This document shows positions 17,834 through 26,921 of a stretch of DNA of 40,242 bases, piece after piece. The notes beneath the pieces were generated by a model. The model saw only the letters and a program-made list of their open reading frames with translations. It did not search any database and had not been told where the DNA came from. A program made the position numbers and the translations under genes. Each line of letters starts with the position of its first letter. Position 1 is the first letter of the stretch. This DNA is from an uncultured Treponema sp. (GTDB taxonomy: Bacteria > Spirochaetota > Spirochaetia > Treponematales > Treponemataceae). Location: the NCBI GenBank assembly GCA_947167345.1, contig CAMVHR010000024.1, positions 1 through 40,242 on the forward strand. The letters are read 5' to 3'.

Positions 17834-18685
17834 TCAATCTTCCCGCTTTAATACCGTACGAATAGCTTTAGCCAAGGTTTCTGTATCATGATCCTTAGCT
17901 TTTGTTCCATCTGCAAATACGACTCGTCCTTCATCAGAAGAATCCATGCCATCCTGTGCAAATTCACTGTCCTCGATAACATCATCATCAAGATCGTCTG
18001 CATCACCAAAACTGTCCAAATCAGGGAGTGCATCAATTTCTTTTTTTTCTGCAACTCGCTCTGCACGTCTTGCCGCAACAGCAGGTGAAACATTATTATC
18101 TGCAACAGGTTTAGCAGTATTATCAGAAGCTTCATTTTCAACAGAAGCAGGGGAAGATTCAGCAGAAGCCATATTAGCTAAGGAAACAGGTTTAAAAGCA
18201 GGTTTTTCAGCAGCAGGCATGGCAGAATTTTTAGCTACAGAAGCAGGCTCTGCTATGACAGGTTCAGAAGCATCTGATTTTGGTTTAGAACCAACAACTG
18301 AAGGTTTTATGCTGCCCGAAGTTTCTTTTTTATCTTGCTTGACACTTTTTGTATCTGATTCTGACAATTTAAATCTATTATTCGCAACAGAGAAAGCAAG
18401 AGCATCTCCGTCATCAGTCAATTCTGCATCGTCAATAGTAATATCAACTTTTCCACCGAGCCGAGAATCCGTTTTAGGTGTATCAGAAGAGAAATCTATC
18501 GAAGAACCGTCATTAAGAAACTTTTCATATACAAAATCAATAACAACAGCACCTGCTGCAAAAATAACACAAAAAATAAACCCTTTAAGAAGAGCCGTTC
18601 CAAGTCTATGATTAACAACAATACTTATAAAAAAGGATAATGCAAATCCAAATACTGCTGGAACAACAATATTTTTCAATTTCAT
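17834..18685 (-). CDS. Membrane-anchored Ala/Ser-rich protein between flhG and fliA, function unknown
   Basis: 283 aa. Two membrane helices near the N-terminus (about 8-24 and 33-52) are followed by a long low-complexity Ala/Ser/Lys/Pro region (about 110-205). Next come an arginine/glutamate helix (VAARRAERVAEKKEIDAL), an acidic patch (FGDADDLDDDVIEDSE) and a short ordered C-terminus ending DTETLAKAIRTVLKRED. The family is unknown to me. Both end regions look ordered and the middle looks like a flexible tether. GGAGGAGG lies well placed before the ATG. It has its own 75-base leader with a possible promoter, and sits between the polar ATPase FlhG and the sigma-28 gene, so an accessory role in flagellar placement or sigma control is plausible. 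Confidence 0.65.
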   Translation of the reverse strand: MKLKNIVVPAVFGFALSFFISIVVNHRLGTALLKGFIFCVIFAAGAVVIDFVYEKFLNDGSSIDFSSDTPKTDSRLGGKVDITIDDAELTDDGDALAFSVANNRFKLSESDTKSVKQDKKETSGSIKPSVVGSKPKSDASEPVIAEPASVAKNSAMPAAEKPAFKPVSLANMASAESSPASVENEASDNTAKPVADNNVSPAVAARRAERVAEKKEIDALPDLDSFGDADDLDDDVIEDSEFAQDGMDSSDEGRVVFADGTKAKDHDTETLAKAIRTVLKRED

Positions 18686-18716
18686 TTATATCCTCCTCCA
18701 CTATTCATACTATACT

Positions 18717-18745
18717 ATGGTACGGCAAAAATCCTTTATGGTCAA
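18717..18745 (-). promoter_or_regulatory. Possible sigma-70 promoter upstream of the membrane protein and fliA
   Basis: On the minus strand TTGACC (18745-18740), a 17-base spacer and TACCAT (18722-18717) form a fair vegetative promoter in the 75-base gap after flhG. It would allow the downstream genes, including the sigma-28 gene, to be expressed apart from the long upstream array. The -10 is imperfect. Confidence 0.4.
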
Positions 18746-18760
18746 GTTAAAGTATTATTT

Positions 18761-19624
18761 TCAGTGTTTTTTTCTTCCTGCAACAAATTTCTGAAGGAAA
18801 TTATTTACTCCAGAATTAGTGCTTAATTCTGTTTTTTCTATTCTTCCAACAATATGAGTAAGGCAAACAGAAGGTTTTGAAGTGGGATTTACTATCATAA
18901 AAGGTTTTTGTCTGATTACAGAAGCCTGAACCACAGGATCTTCATATATAAAACCTATATAATCCACTTTATAATTAAGGAACTGTCCTACAATAGTAAT
19001 AATTCTTTCAGAAATACGTTTTCCTTCATCAGCGGAATGAACCCTGTTAACCAGCAGGCGAAGGTTCAATTCCTGATTTACAAGCTCTGTTGTAATAATC
19101 TTTATGACACCATAAGCATCAGTAATCGCAGTAGGTTCTGGAGTTGTAACAATATAAACTTCATCAGCAGCAGCAATAAATTGAAGGACATTGTTTGCAA
19201 TACCTGCACCAGTATCAATGATTATTATATCAGCATCTCCCAACGACGCAAATTCATTTGCAAATTTATTCAAATCCTCTTTTGAAAGATTTGCAAGTTT
19301 TGAAAAGCCATTTGCACCAGCAATAAAACGAATTCCATATTCTGTATCCAAAATAATTTCACTCATTTTTTTCTGACCGTTTATTACCTGCATCAAATTA
19401 TATTGGGGAACAATATTAAGAAGGACATTAACATTTGCCATGCCCATATCACCATCAATCAAAATAACTCTCTTACCAAGCTGTGCATACGTAATAGCCA
19501 TATTAATTGCAATATTTGTTTTTCCAACACCACCTTTTCCGCTTGTAATGGCAATTATTCTTGTTTTATGTTCTGCAACTTCATTCTTCATAAAAGCCCG
19601 GAGTTCACTCATCTGTTCTTCCAT
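18761..19624 (-). CDS. flhG: Flagellar number regulator, MinD/ParA-type ATPase FlhG
   Basis: 287 aa. The deviant Walker A motif SGKGGVGKT (about 28-36) and DGDMGMANVNVLL (about 58-70) place it in the MinD/FlhG family. At the N-terminus EQMSELR (about 3-9) resembles the DQAxxLR motif with which FlhG stimulates the FlhF GTPase. Together with FlhF it sets where and how many flagella are made; in spirochaetes these are the periplasmic flagella at the cell poles. The ATG follows directly on the flhF stop, with GAGGA 7 bases upstream. The C-terminus (VAGRKKH) is basic and may be the membrane-binding helix. Confidence 0.93.
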   Translation of the reverse strand: MEEQMSELRAFMKNEVAEHKTRIIAITSGKGGVGKTNIAINMAITYAQLGKRVILIDGDMGMANVNVLLNIVPQYNLMQVINGQKKMSEIILDTEYGIRFIAGANGFSKLANLSKEDLNKFANEFASLGDADIIIIDTGAGIANNVLQFIAAADEVYIVTTPEPTAITDAYGVIKIITTELVNQELNLRLLVNRVHSADEGKRISERIITIVGQFLNYKVDYIGFIYEDPVVQASVIRQKPFMIVNPTSKPSVCLTHIVGRIEKTELSTNSGVNNFLQKFVAGRKKH

Positions 19625-20980
19625 TTATTTTTCCTCTGCTGTTTCATTTGGGAATTGCTGTAAAATATGATTTTCGTCAACATCAAATCCATCTAAGGTT
19701 TTCAAGAAATATAAGTGTGATGCAGGTTCAAGAGTATTCAAGACCTCCTGTCCCGTTGTAATCCATGAAATAGACTTTCCTTTTTCATGAAGTACACTTA
19801 ATATATTACCATAAGTAGAAGTTTCGTCACACTTTGTAATAATTACAGATCTAAAATTAAACTGTTCATAGTTTCTAAGGATTTTCTCCAAATCCTTAGT
19901 CTTTGTACTTGCACTTACCGCAAGAAAAATATCTGCATGCATTTTAGGAATATCAAGCATCTTCACTAAACCTGCAATATTTTTATTATCATTAGGACTA
20001 AATCCACTTGTATCTATAAAGATAAATTTTACTTTCGGATCATTATATTGTCTGTACAAAGTCTCCAAATCATCTTTTGTTCCTGCTTTTTCTACAGACA
20101 CATCAAGAGCCTCGCCATAATGCTCGAGTTGCTCTGCAGCTGCGACACGCATATTATCAATCGTAATCATGTGCATGACAGGCTCTTGACCTTTAGGCAC
20201 ATTATTCTTTCGTGAAAGATACTTAACTTTTGAAGCCATTTTTGCAATTGTTGTAGTCTTTCCAACACCTGTTGGACCTACAATTACAATAATATGAGGA
20301 GACTTTCCTTTATATTTACCTGCAATCTTTATATTCTCGCCAATCCAGTCAACGACAGAATTCTTAACAAGCTCGAAATCATCAAGCTCTTCAATAGAAA
20401 ATTCCTTACGGAGCCTATTTTTTATTTCTTCTATGTAAAAAGGACTGAATTCATTCTGAACAAGCAGTTTTTCTAATTTTACTATGGAAGGATGCTCTTC
20501 TCTTTCAGCAGTCTTCATTGAAAGAGTATCGATCTTGCTTTTTATTTCTTCAAGCTGCTTATTAACCTGAGCATTCTTAAGCAAATCCTTTATAGCATTC
20601 TGAGCAGGGGAATCAATTTGCTGCTTCAAGATATTATTACGTGCCGTTACAAAATCTTCCCTAGAAGAAGCCGGTGCTCCAGATGTTCGGTTCATTCCAG
20701 ACAGAATTTCTCCATAATTTGACTGTACCCCAGAATAATAATCTGAAGGCTTTGAAAGAGAAACAGTATTTTTTGTAATGTACGTAGCCTCAACTACAGG
20801 TTTAGGAGAAAGAAGCCCTCCCAGTCTTGGTTGCATAACAGTTCTGTAGCCTACAATTTCATAATCAGTACTAAACTGTTTATAAAGCTGTTCCTTACAG
20901 GCTTCCAATGTAGGACCTGTAATCTTTAACTGTATAGGAGTAGATGAAACCTGCTGATTAAATGACCTGTTATTATACAT
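19625..20980 (-). CDS. flhF: Flagellar biosynthesis SRP-type GTPase FlhF
   Basis: 451 aa with the start at 20980. An earlier in-frame TTG (20992) gives four more residues, but GGAG stands 6 bases before the ATG at 20980, which I prefer. The N-terminal B region (about 1-120) contains KITGPTLEACKEQLYKQF. A helical N domain follows, then the GTPase domain with the P loop VGPTGVGKTTT, the IDTSGFSPND G3 region and ITKCDE as the G4-like motif. FlhF is the SRP-family GTPase that directs flagellar assembly to the pole, working with FlhG. Its first codons overlap the flhA end by 8 bases. Confidence 0.94.
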   Translation of the reverse strand: MYNNRSFNQQVSSTPIQLKITGPTLEACKEQLYKQFSTDYEIVGYRTVMQPRLGGLLSPKPVVEATYITKNTVSLSKPSDYYSGVQSNYGEILSGMNRTSGAPASSREDFVTARNNILKQQIDSPAQNAIKDLLKNAQVNKQLEEIKSKIDTLSMKTAEREEHPSIVKLEKLLVQNEFSPFYIEEIKNRLRKEFSIEELDDFELVKNSVVDWIGENIKIAGKYKGKSPHIIVIVGPTGVGKTTTIAKMASKVKYLSRKNNVPKGQEPVMHMITIDNMRVAAAEQLEHYGEALDVSVEKAGTKDDLETLYRQYNDPKVKFIFIDTSGFSPNDNKNIAGLVKMLDIPKMHADIFLAVSASTKTKDLEKILRNYEQFNFRSVIITKCDETSTYGNILSVLHEKGKSISWITTGQEVLNTLEPASHLYFLKTLDGFDVDENHILQQFPNETAEEK

Positions 20981-23102
20981 CAATATCTCCAATAGTTTCT
21001 ACCTTTATATCACTACCAGCTGCCATTACTTCACTTATTGAAATAACAACAAGACCAGGGATTTCTCTTTCCGTAGAAGATTTTACCAATTGACGAACTT
21101 CATCAGCACACAAAACAATCGGCAGATAGTTTCTATCTCTTACAGCCGCAATTGAAGCACTCATAACCTCAATATATTTTCTTCCATCAACAGGATCAAA
21201 ACCGACAAAAGGCTTTTGTCCAGGAATTTCACACTTATGCTCAAGGATTTTTTCTGACAAAGACTGAGACAAGCGCAAAACATGTAGAATCTTCTGATCA
21301 TCAGCATACTGAAGGCATATTTGAGCACCAAGTGCCTGACGCACTTTCTCTGTAAGAAAATAAGGATCCCGTGTAAGGGGGGCAAAATTTGCAAGAGTTT
21401 CAAGAATTGAAACCATATTTCTTATGCTAACCTGCTCTGAAAGCAGATTCTTAAGAACAGCTTCAATTTCACCATAAGTATATTTATGCTCTCCAGAAAG
21501 AACTTCATCAACAACAACAGGATTTGTCTCTTTAATCTTTGATACAATAGTACTGACTTCCTGTCGTGTAAGAATTTCCGCAGCATGTTTCTTAATGATC
21601 TCTGTTAAATGAGTAGCAATGATAGTCGGAGGATCTATTACCGCATAGCCAGCTTTTTCTGCTTCAACACGCCTATCTTCAGGAATCCATAAGGCTTCCA
21701 TGCCAAAAGCAGGATCCTGAGTACGTTCTCCCCTCAACTCCTTATCTTTTGGAACATTACCAGTATTAAGACACATATAATATCCCAACTTCAGGCGTGC
21801 GCGACCAACTTCTATACCGCGAATCTTGAACGAATATTCCTCAGAATCAATGGCCATGCTGTCTCTAATACGAATCGGAGGAACAACAAGTCCAAGATCC
21901 AATGCCTGTTCTTTTCGTATTCTTGTAACACGTTCAAGAAGCTCAGCACCTTTTTCTTTATCAACAAGAGGAACAAGAGTATAACCAAGCTCAAGGGAAA
22001 GAGGAGGAAGAGTTGCAACAGGAGACATTTCCTCACCAGAAGCGCCGGCTGTTCCAGATTTACCACCAGAAGAAGACTGAGAAACAAGCTCTTTTTCTGC
22101 TTTTTTCTGCATAAGGCTTGACTGTCGTATTCCAATATAAATAAACAGAAGTCCAACAGGAATAAGAACGACAGCAGAACCATTATGAAATGCAATTCCC
22201 ATAACGACAAGGGCAATGCCAACAATAAGATATGCTGTACCGTCTACATTGAAGTTCTTCTTCAACTGATCACCGATAACTTCTTCCGCACTACCGCCTG
22301 TAACAAGGATACCAGTTGCAAATGACAGCATAAGGGCAGGAAGCTGGGACATGAGACCATCACCAATAGTAAGCTTGACATAGCTTTCCAAGGCATCATT
22401 AAATTTCATTCCGCCCCAGACCATACCAATAATAAAGCCACCTATCAGATTCAATGCTGTTATGAATATTCCTGCCTTAACATTTCCGCTGACAAATTTT
22501 GAAGCTCCATCCATAGCAGAATAAAAGTCAACTTCCTGCCTTATTTTTTCTTTTTTAGCAGCAGCTTCCTGCTCTGTTATTGCACCAGAGTTCAACTCAT
22601 TCTGGATGTCAAACATTTTATTATTCATACTGTCCAAAGTAAAGCGAGCTGTTACTTCGGAAACACGAGTTGCACCTTTAGTGACAACAATAACCTGGAC
22701 AACAATAAGAATAATAAAAATAATAAAACCTACAAGAACATTACCGCCCGTGGCTATACTGGCAAAGGACTTCACCATTTCGCTTTGCGTATTCATAAAA
22801 ACAATAGGACTAGGAGCCCTGTTAGTAAGGATAAGCCTTGTAGAAGTAATATTTATAGCAAGACCAAATAATGTTATGAGAAGGATAAGGCGTGGAAATG
22901 AGGTAAATTCAGAAGCTCTTTTTGTATAAATAACTGTAAGAAGTACTGTCAAAGAAACAGCCATGTTCATTACCATTGCAAGGTCAACCAGACCTTTAGG
23001 AATTGGAATGAACATCATTAAAACCGTAATTACAACAGCTATTGCAATACCACTATTCTGAGAAGAAAGCATTCTGTTAAAAAGACTTTGCCTTTCTGCC
23101 AT
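20973..23102 (-). CDS. flhA: Flagellar type III export gate protein FlhA
   Basis: 709 aa, the full family length. The N-terminal half holds about eight membrane helices (about 15-330). It includes the family signature in the loop after helix 3, ASEFTSFPRLILLITLFGLA (about 63-82), and an acidic/basic stretch MDGASKFVSGNVKAGIF. The C-terminal cytosolic domain (about 370-700) binds substrate-chaperone complexes and shows LGYTLVPLVD and GRKYIEVMSAS. It is the main export gate component. GGGTGGGA precedes the ATG; this leader is exactly complementary to part of the small RNA candidate at 33791-33881. The next gene, flhF, overlaps it by 8 bases. Confidence 0.96.
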   Translation of the reverse strand: MAERQSLFNRMLSSQNSGIAIAVVITVLMMFIPIPKGLVDLAMVMNMAVSLTVLLTVIYTKRASEFTSFPRLILLITLFGLAINITSTRLILTNRAPSPIVFMNTQSEMVKSFASIATGGNVLVGFIIFIILIVVQVIVVTKGATRVSEVTARFTLDSMNNKMFDIQNELNSGAITEQEAAAKKEKIRQEVDFYSAMDGASKFVSGNVKAGIFITALNLIGGFIIGMVWGGMKFNDALESYVKLTIGDGLMSQLPALMLSFATGILVTGGSAEEVIGDQLKKNFNVDGTAYLIVGIALVVMGIAFHNGSAVVLIPVGLLFIYIGIRQSSLMQKKAEKELVSQSSSGGKSGTAGASGEEMSPVATLPPLSLELGYTLVPLVDKEKGAELLERVTRIRKEQALDLGLVVPPIRIRDSMAIDSEEYSFKIRGIEVGRARLKLGYYMCLNTGNVPKDKELRGERTQDPAFGMEALWIPEDRRVEAEKAGYAVIDPPTIIATHLTEIIKKHAAEILTRQEVSTIVSKIKETNPVVVDEVLSGEHKYTYGEIEAVLKNLLSEQVSIRNMVSILETLANFAPLTRDPYFLTEKVRQALGAQICLQYADDQKILHVLRLSQSLSEKILEHKCEIPGQKPFVGFDPVDGRKYIEVMSASIAAVRDRNYLPIVLCADEVRQLVKSSTEREIPGLVVISISEVMAAGSDIKVETIGDIDV

Positions 23103-23116
23103 TTAAATCCCACCCT

Positions 23117-24211
23117 TTATGAATTACGTTTCTTTTTTTCCATATAGCCTATCTGAGCATAAACAACAGATACAACTTTATAATAAGCCTCAGGTATTAT
23201 ATCACCAAGTTTAGTGTCTGTATAGAGACCACGAGCTAAAGACCTATTTTCAACTATAGGAACATCAGCTTCCTTTGCAATGCGTCTCATGTTCAAGGCA
23301 GTCATATCTTCGCCTTTTGCCGTCACCTGAGGGGCTTCCTTCTGCCACTGAAGGGCCACTGCAAAATGAGTAGGGTTAGTAATAAGAACATCAGCCTCCC
23401 TGACAGCTTTTGGCATATTTTGCTGAAGCATTTCCCTTTGGGCAGCTTCAAGCCGATTTTTTACTTCAGGATCTCCTTCCATCTCCTTAAATTCTTCTTT
23501 TACTTCCTGCTTTGTCATTTTCATTTCTTCAATAAACTGCCGCTTCTGGACAAGGTAATCCGCAACACCAATAATTACAAGGAACAAAGCAGCAACAATC
23601 ATAATCTGAGCTGCAATTCTGCCTACAAAACGGAGGGCAAGAACAGCACCTCCTACATGAATCATTTCAAGAAGATGCTTTATATTATATCGTATTAACA
23701 GATAGGCAGAAAATGCAATGACACATACCTTCAAAAGAGACTTTACAACATTGAAAGCCCCTTCAAAAGAAAACATCGTTCTTTTCAAGTACTTTCCAAT
23801 ATTAGGAATAAGCTTGTCAAACTTCGGAACAATAAGCTTAGTCGCATATATAAAACCTTTATTTTGAATTAAATTTGCCACAACGCCAATAATACCACCA
23901 ACTATGCAAAACGGAAGAGTAAGAACAAGAAAATAACGTAAAAAAATAATGGCAAAACGCTTGTCATCTATACGTGATGCAAGGATATTGTTAAAATAAA
24001 AAATCATTACTTCTTCAAGCTTTCGCTCTATCCAAGGTCCCATCATCACAAGCATAAACACAATGAAAAGAAGAATTATGCTGCCATTCAGTTCCTGACT
24101 TTTTGGAACACGACCTTCTTCATCACGAGCTTTCCGAAGTTTATATTCTGAAGGCTGCTCAGTTTTTCCCTCATCTTCTGCGGAAAACCACTGCAAATCA
24201 ATCTGACTCAC
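23117..24211 (-). CDS. flhB: Flagellar export switch protein FlhB
   Basis: 364 aa. The N-terminal half has four membrane helices, and the C-terminal cytosolic part carries the autocleavage site NPTH (Asn279-His282), where FlhB-type proteins cut themselves to switch export from hook to filament substrates. The opening SAEDEGKTEQPSEYKLRKAR is the typical FlhB start. It begins with GTG, overlapping the fliR stop as GTGA; the run GGAGGAGGAG just upstream supports the GTG. The C-terminus is basic (KKKRNS). Confidence 0.96.
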   Translation of the reverse strand: MSQIDLQWFSAEDEGKTEQPSEYKLRKARDEEGRVPKSQELNGSIILLFIVFMLVMMGPWIERKLEEVMIFYFNNILASRIDDKRFAIIFLRYFLVLTLPFCIVGGIIGVVANLIQNKGFIYATKLIVPKFDKLIPNIGKYLKRTMFSFEGAFNVVKSLLKVCVIAFSAYLLIRYNIKHLLEMIHVGGAVLALRFVGRIAAQIMIVAALFLVIIGVADYLVQKRQFIEEMKMTKQEVKEEFKEMEGDPEVKNRLEAAQREMLQQNMPKAVREADVLITNPTHFAVALQWQKEAPQVTAKGEDMTALNMRRIAKEADVPIVENRSLARGLYTDTKLGDIIPEAYYKVVSVVYAQIGYMEKKKRNS

Positions 24212-25032
24212 TCAACTCCTCCTCCACCAAGTTGCACGAACAACTTTTCCAAATGAATGAATCCTGTTTCAAAACTATTTTCAAAAAACTCACAGATAGA
24301 AGGCATCAAAACATTAAGAAGAAAAAAACTTGTAAGCATAAGGATTGGAAATCCTTCCGCAAGAAGATTCATCTGAGGTGCAGCCTTTGCAAGCATGCCC
24401 ATGCAAACATTTATCAAAAACAAAGTTCCCATGAGCGGAAGCGCAATTGTAAGGGAATCTTTAAAAAGAATTGTAAGACTTGAAAGCATGAATGAAGAAA
24501 GTCGATCTGTGTGGTCAATAATTGAAAAAACATTAAGCGACTTAAAACTTGTAACAAGGCCACCTAAAAATAGCCTCTGAAACCAATGATTCTGCAGAAA
24601 TATGAGCAAAGCCATAAAATTAAAGAACTCTCCCATAAGGGGATTTTCAACTTCACTTAATGAATCATAGACCTGGCTTGCAGAAAAACCCATTTGAAAA
24701 GCAAAAAACTGCCCAGCTGTACTAAATGCAGAAAAAATAATTGATACATAAAAGCCGACAATAAGTCCGATAAGAACTTCACCGATAAGAACAAAGATAT
24801 ATTCCTGCGTAAATCTACCTGTGGATGAAATATAAGAAGAATATGCAGAATATGTTCCAGATGTCAATGAAATTTGAGGAAATATAAAATATGCCATGTA
24901 TCCGGCAAGTGCAAATTTTGCAAAACGAGGAACTCTTTTAGAAGAAAACATAGGGCACACCATTATTAGAGCAAAACATCTTGCAGAAACAAGAAAGAAT
25001 ACAGGTGCATTTTCCACGACAGTTTCTAACAT
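24208..25032 (-). CDS. fliR: Flagellar export gate protein FliR
   Basis: 274 aa, close to the family norm of about 260. It has around six hydrophobic segments, with the typical early motif SARCFALIMVCPMFSSKRVP (about 16-35) and QMGFSASQVYDSLSEVENP (about 112-130), and ends in GGGGVE. It forms the export channel with FliP and FliQ. The ATG is 16 bases after the fliQ stop with GGGGTGAG close by. It overlaps flhB by 4 bases. Confidence 0.95.
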   Translation of the reverse strand: MLETVVENAPVFFLVSARCFALIMVCPMFSSKRVPRFAKFALAGYMAYFIFPQISLTSGTYSAYSSYISSTGRFTQEYIFVLIGEVLIGLIVGFYVSIIFSAFSTAGQFFAFQMGFSASQVYDSLSEVENPLMGEFFNFMALLIFLQNHWFQRLFLGGLVTSFKSLNVFSIIDHTDRLSSFMLSSLTILFKDSLTIALPLMGTLFLINVCMGMLAKAAPQMNLLAEGFPILMLTSFFLLNVLMPSICEFFENSFETGFIHLEKLFVQLGGGGVE

Positions 25033-25048
25033 CTCACCCCATACCTAA

Positions 25049-25318
25049 CTATCTTGCCATTTTTGGTATCTCATTATAAAGATTTATCATATAAGTTCTT
25101 AATTCCGTAAACATCCACCCGCCAAGCAGAGCAAGAACAAGTAAAATAACAGCCAGTTTCGGAAGAAATGTAAGCGTAGATTCCTGAATGGAAGTAGTAG
25201 CCTGAAATATTGCAACTACAAGACCAATAATTAATGCCCCTCCAAGAATCGGAGCACATAATTTAAAGACCAAAAAAATTCCCGACTGCATTATGCCTGT
25301 AATAGTATTAAGATTCAT
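25049..25318 (-). CDS. fliQ: Flagellar export gate protein FliQ
   Basis: 89 aa, exactly the usual FliQ size, when started at the ATG at 25318. A longer reading from a TTG at 25333 would place the Shine-Dalgarno (GGAGG) inside the gene, so the downstream ATG with GGAGG 8 bases before it is the real start. Two membrane helices (about 15-38 and 52-75) are separated by the family motif FQATTSIQESTLTFLPK. It joins FliP and FliR in the export channel. Confidence 0.95.
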   Translation of the reverse strand: MNLNTITGIMQSGIFLVFKLCAPILGGALIIGLVVAIFQATTSIQESTLTFLPKLAVILLVLALLGGWMFTELRTYMINLYNEIPKMAR

Positions 25319-25341
25319 TTTCATCTCCTCCAAAGCAATTT

Positions 25342-26175
25342 TTAGTGAATTACGCTCTTAAAGAGTTGCGTTGTAAGAAGTCCCCAACCGTCAACAAGAA
25401 CAAAAAGCATAAGCTTGAACGGCATGGAAATCTGAACAGGTGGCAGCATCATCATTCCCATACTCATCAAAATACTTGCAACAACCATATCAATGACAAT
25501 AAACGGCATGTAAAGCATTACACCTATTTTAAATGCAACAGTAAGTTCATGCAAAATATAAGAAGGAATGAGTACATAAGTCGGAACATCATCAAGGTTA
25601 TCTGGCTTTTCAAGTTTTGCCATATTCATAAATGTTCCAATATAAGAAGTGTCATCTGACATCTGACGATACATAAAAAGCCGTATAGGAGCTTCGGCTT
25701 CTTTATAGGCTTCCGATAAAGATATCTCATTATTGTATAGAGGGGCAAAAGACCTGTCATATACATTCTTAAATGTAGGCCACATACAGAACAGCGTCAT
25801 AAACAAAGCAATACCATTAAGTACAGCAGTAGGAGGAACCTGCTGCAACGACAAAGCTCTTTTTATAAAATCAAGTACAATTGAAAACCTAAGAAAACTT
25901 GTCACAAGAATAATAAGACTTGGAGCTATTGTTAAAAGAGAAAGTAAAAGAAGAAGCTCAACACTGAATGCGACTTCTTTTCCATTTTTTGGAGATGTTG
26001 CAGAAAAAGAAATATTAGGAAAATCAATTCCCGTTGTTTTTTCGGACATTTCTGTAGTTCCATTCGTTGAACCAGACGGAAAATTCTCATTACCGGCAGA
26101 CTGGGCAGATAATGAAAAAGAACATGCAAACAGCATCAGGAAAATAAGCACAATTTTACATATCTTAATCTTCAT
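25342..26175 (-). CDS. fliP: Flagellar export gate protein FliP
   Basis: 277 aa. FliP is made with a signal peptide, and here MKIKICKIVLIFLMLFACSF with SLSAQS after it shows this clearly. After a polar linker (about 26-70) come four membrane helices with the family motifs SFLRFSIVLDFIKRALS (about 107-123) and RQMSDDTSYIGTFM, plus VPTYVLIPSYILHELTVAFK before the last pair. Five copies form the channel core. GGAGAG lies before the ATG, 3 bases after the fliO stop. Confidence 0.96.
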   Translation of the reverse strand: MKIKICKIVLIFLMLFACSFSLSAQSAGNENFPSGSTNGTTEMSEKTTGIDFPNISFSATSPKNGKEVAFSVELLLLLSLLTIAPSLIILVTSFLRFSIVLDFIKRALSLQQVPPTAVLNGIALFMTLFCMWPTFKNVYDRSFAPLYNNEISLSEAYKEAEAPIRLFMYRQMSDDTSYIGTFMNMAKLEKPDNLDDVPTYVLIPSYILHELTVAFKIGVMLYMPFIVIDMVVASILMSMGMMMLPPVQISMPFKLMLFVLVDGWGLLTTQLFKSVIH

Positions 26176-26178
26176 ATC

Positions 26179-26823
26179 TTACTCTCCACTATCCAAATTC
26201 TGTTCTTGTTTACCGAGAGAATTCAAAATTCTCTCGGAATCACTATTTTCAAAGATATTTTTCTTAGAAGAAGGCATAAATAAAGAAAGAACATCTGCAA
26301 AATTCTTAGGACGGGCTGTATTATCATGCTTATCTGCATAAAGATTAAGGGCATCTATCAGTTCTTTATCTTTGATTTCAGAAATCAGATTTATTGAATT
26401 ATCTGTAACTCCAATAAGAAATGCAGTGTCAATAAGGGTAACAATCTGAACAGATTTTCCATTACCTAACGAAAGCGACGAAACTTTCCGTAAAAAAGTA
26501 TCATCATTTAAGACTGATACTTTTCCAGAAGCCTTTAGAAAACGGAATACTGCATAAATAAGGGCAATAACTATCAAGAGCATGACAATCATGCGCACAT
26601 ATATACCGATTCCACCCGTTGAATACGGAGCATCAGCAACATTAGTACTCCCTGAATCCGTCATAATCGGAAGCTTAGATTCATCTTCTTCAGTAAAAAT
26701 TGATTTTTCATTTTGAGAATTTTCAATTTGAACAGTCTGAGAATCATCCGCATTTTTAGTTGCAGATTGTGCACTAGAGAAAGGAATTAAAAACAAGAAT
26801 AAGGCAGCCATAACAACTGCCAT
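26179..26823 (-). CDS. fliO: Flagellar biosynthetic protein FliO (FliZ in spirochaetes)
   Basis: 214 aa from the ATG at 26823. A longer reading begins at 26895, but the ATG at 26823 has AGGTGG just upstream and opens directly with a signal-peptide-like core ending FSSAQS, so I prefer it. A polar segment (about 20-70) is followed by one membrane helix with the sequence YVRMIVMLLIVIALIYAVFR (about 75-94), then a cytosolic FliO domain (GKVSVLNDDTFLRKVSSLSL onward). FliO helps assemble the FliP ring. The periplasmic segment before the helix is typical of the spirochaete version. Confidence 0.8.
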   Translation of the reverse strand: MAVVMAALFLFLIPFSSAQSATKNADDSQTVQIENSQNEKSIFTEEDESKLPIMTDSGSTNVADAPYSTGGIGIYVRMIVMLLIVIALIYAVFRFLKASGKVSVLNDDTFLRKVSSLSLGNGKSVQIVTLIDTAFLIGVTDNSINLISEIKDKELIDALNLYADKHDNTARPKNFADVLSLFMPSSKKNIFENSDSERILNSLGKQEQNLDSGE

Positions 26824-26921
26824 TTTCCACCTAGAGTAAATCGTAATATCCCCCACCCATAAATAAACTGTTCTGCCCAATATTACTATCCCCATAGCAA
26901 GGCAGAACAGGTCATATCCAA

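Noticed and set aside
17946..18611. 221-aa plus-strand open frame, Ser/Ala-rich
   Set aside because: It is the complement of the Ala/Ser-rich region of the minus-strand membrane protein, with no promoter or ribosome-binding site.
25319..25333. Earlier TTG start of fliQ
   Set aside because: It would place the Shine-Dalgarno within the coding region and give a protein longer than the standard 89 aa.
25733..26341. 202-aa plus-strand open frame
   Set aside because: It is antisense to fliP and the fliO end, both well supported.
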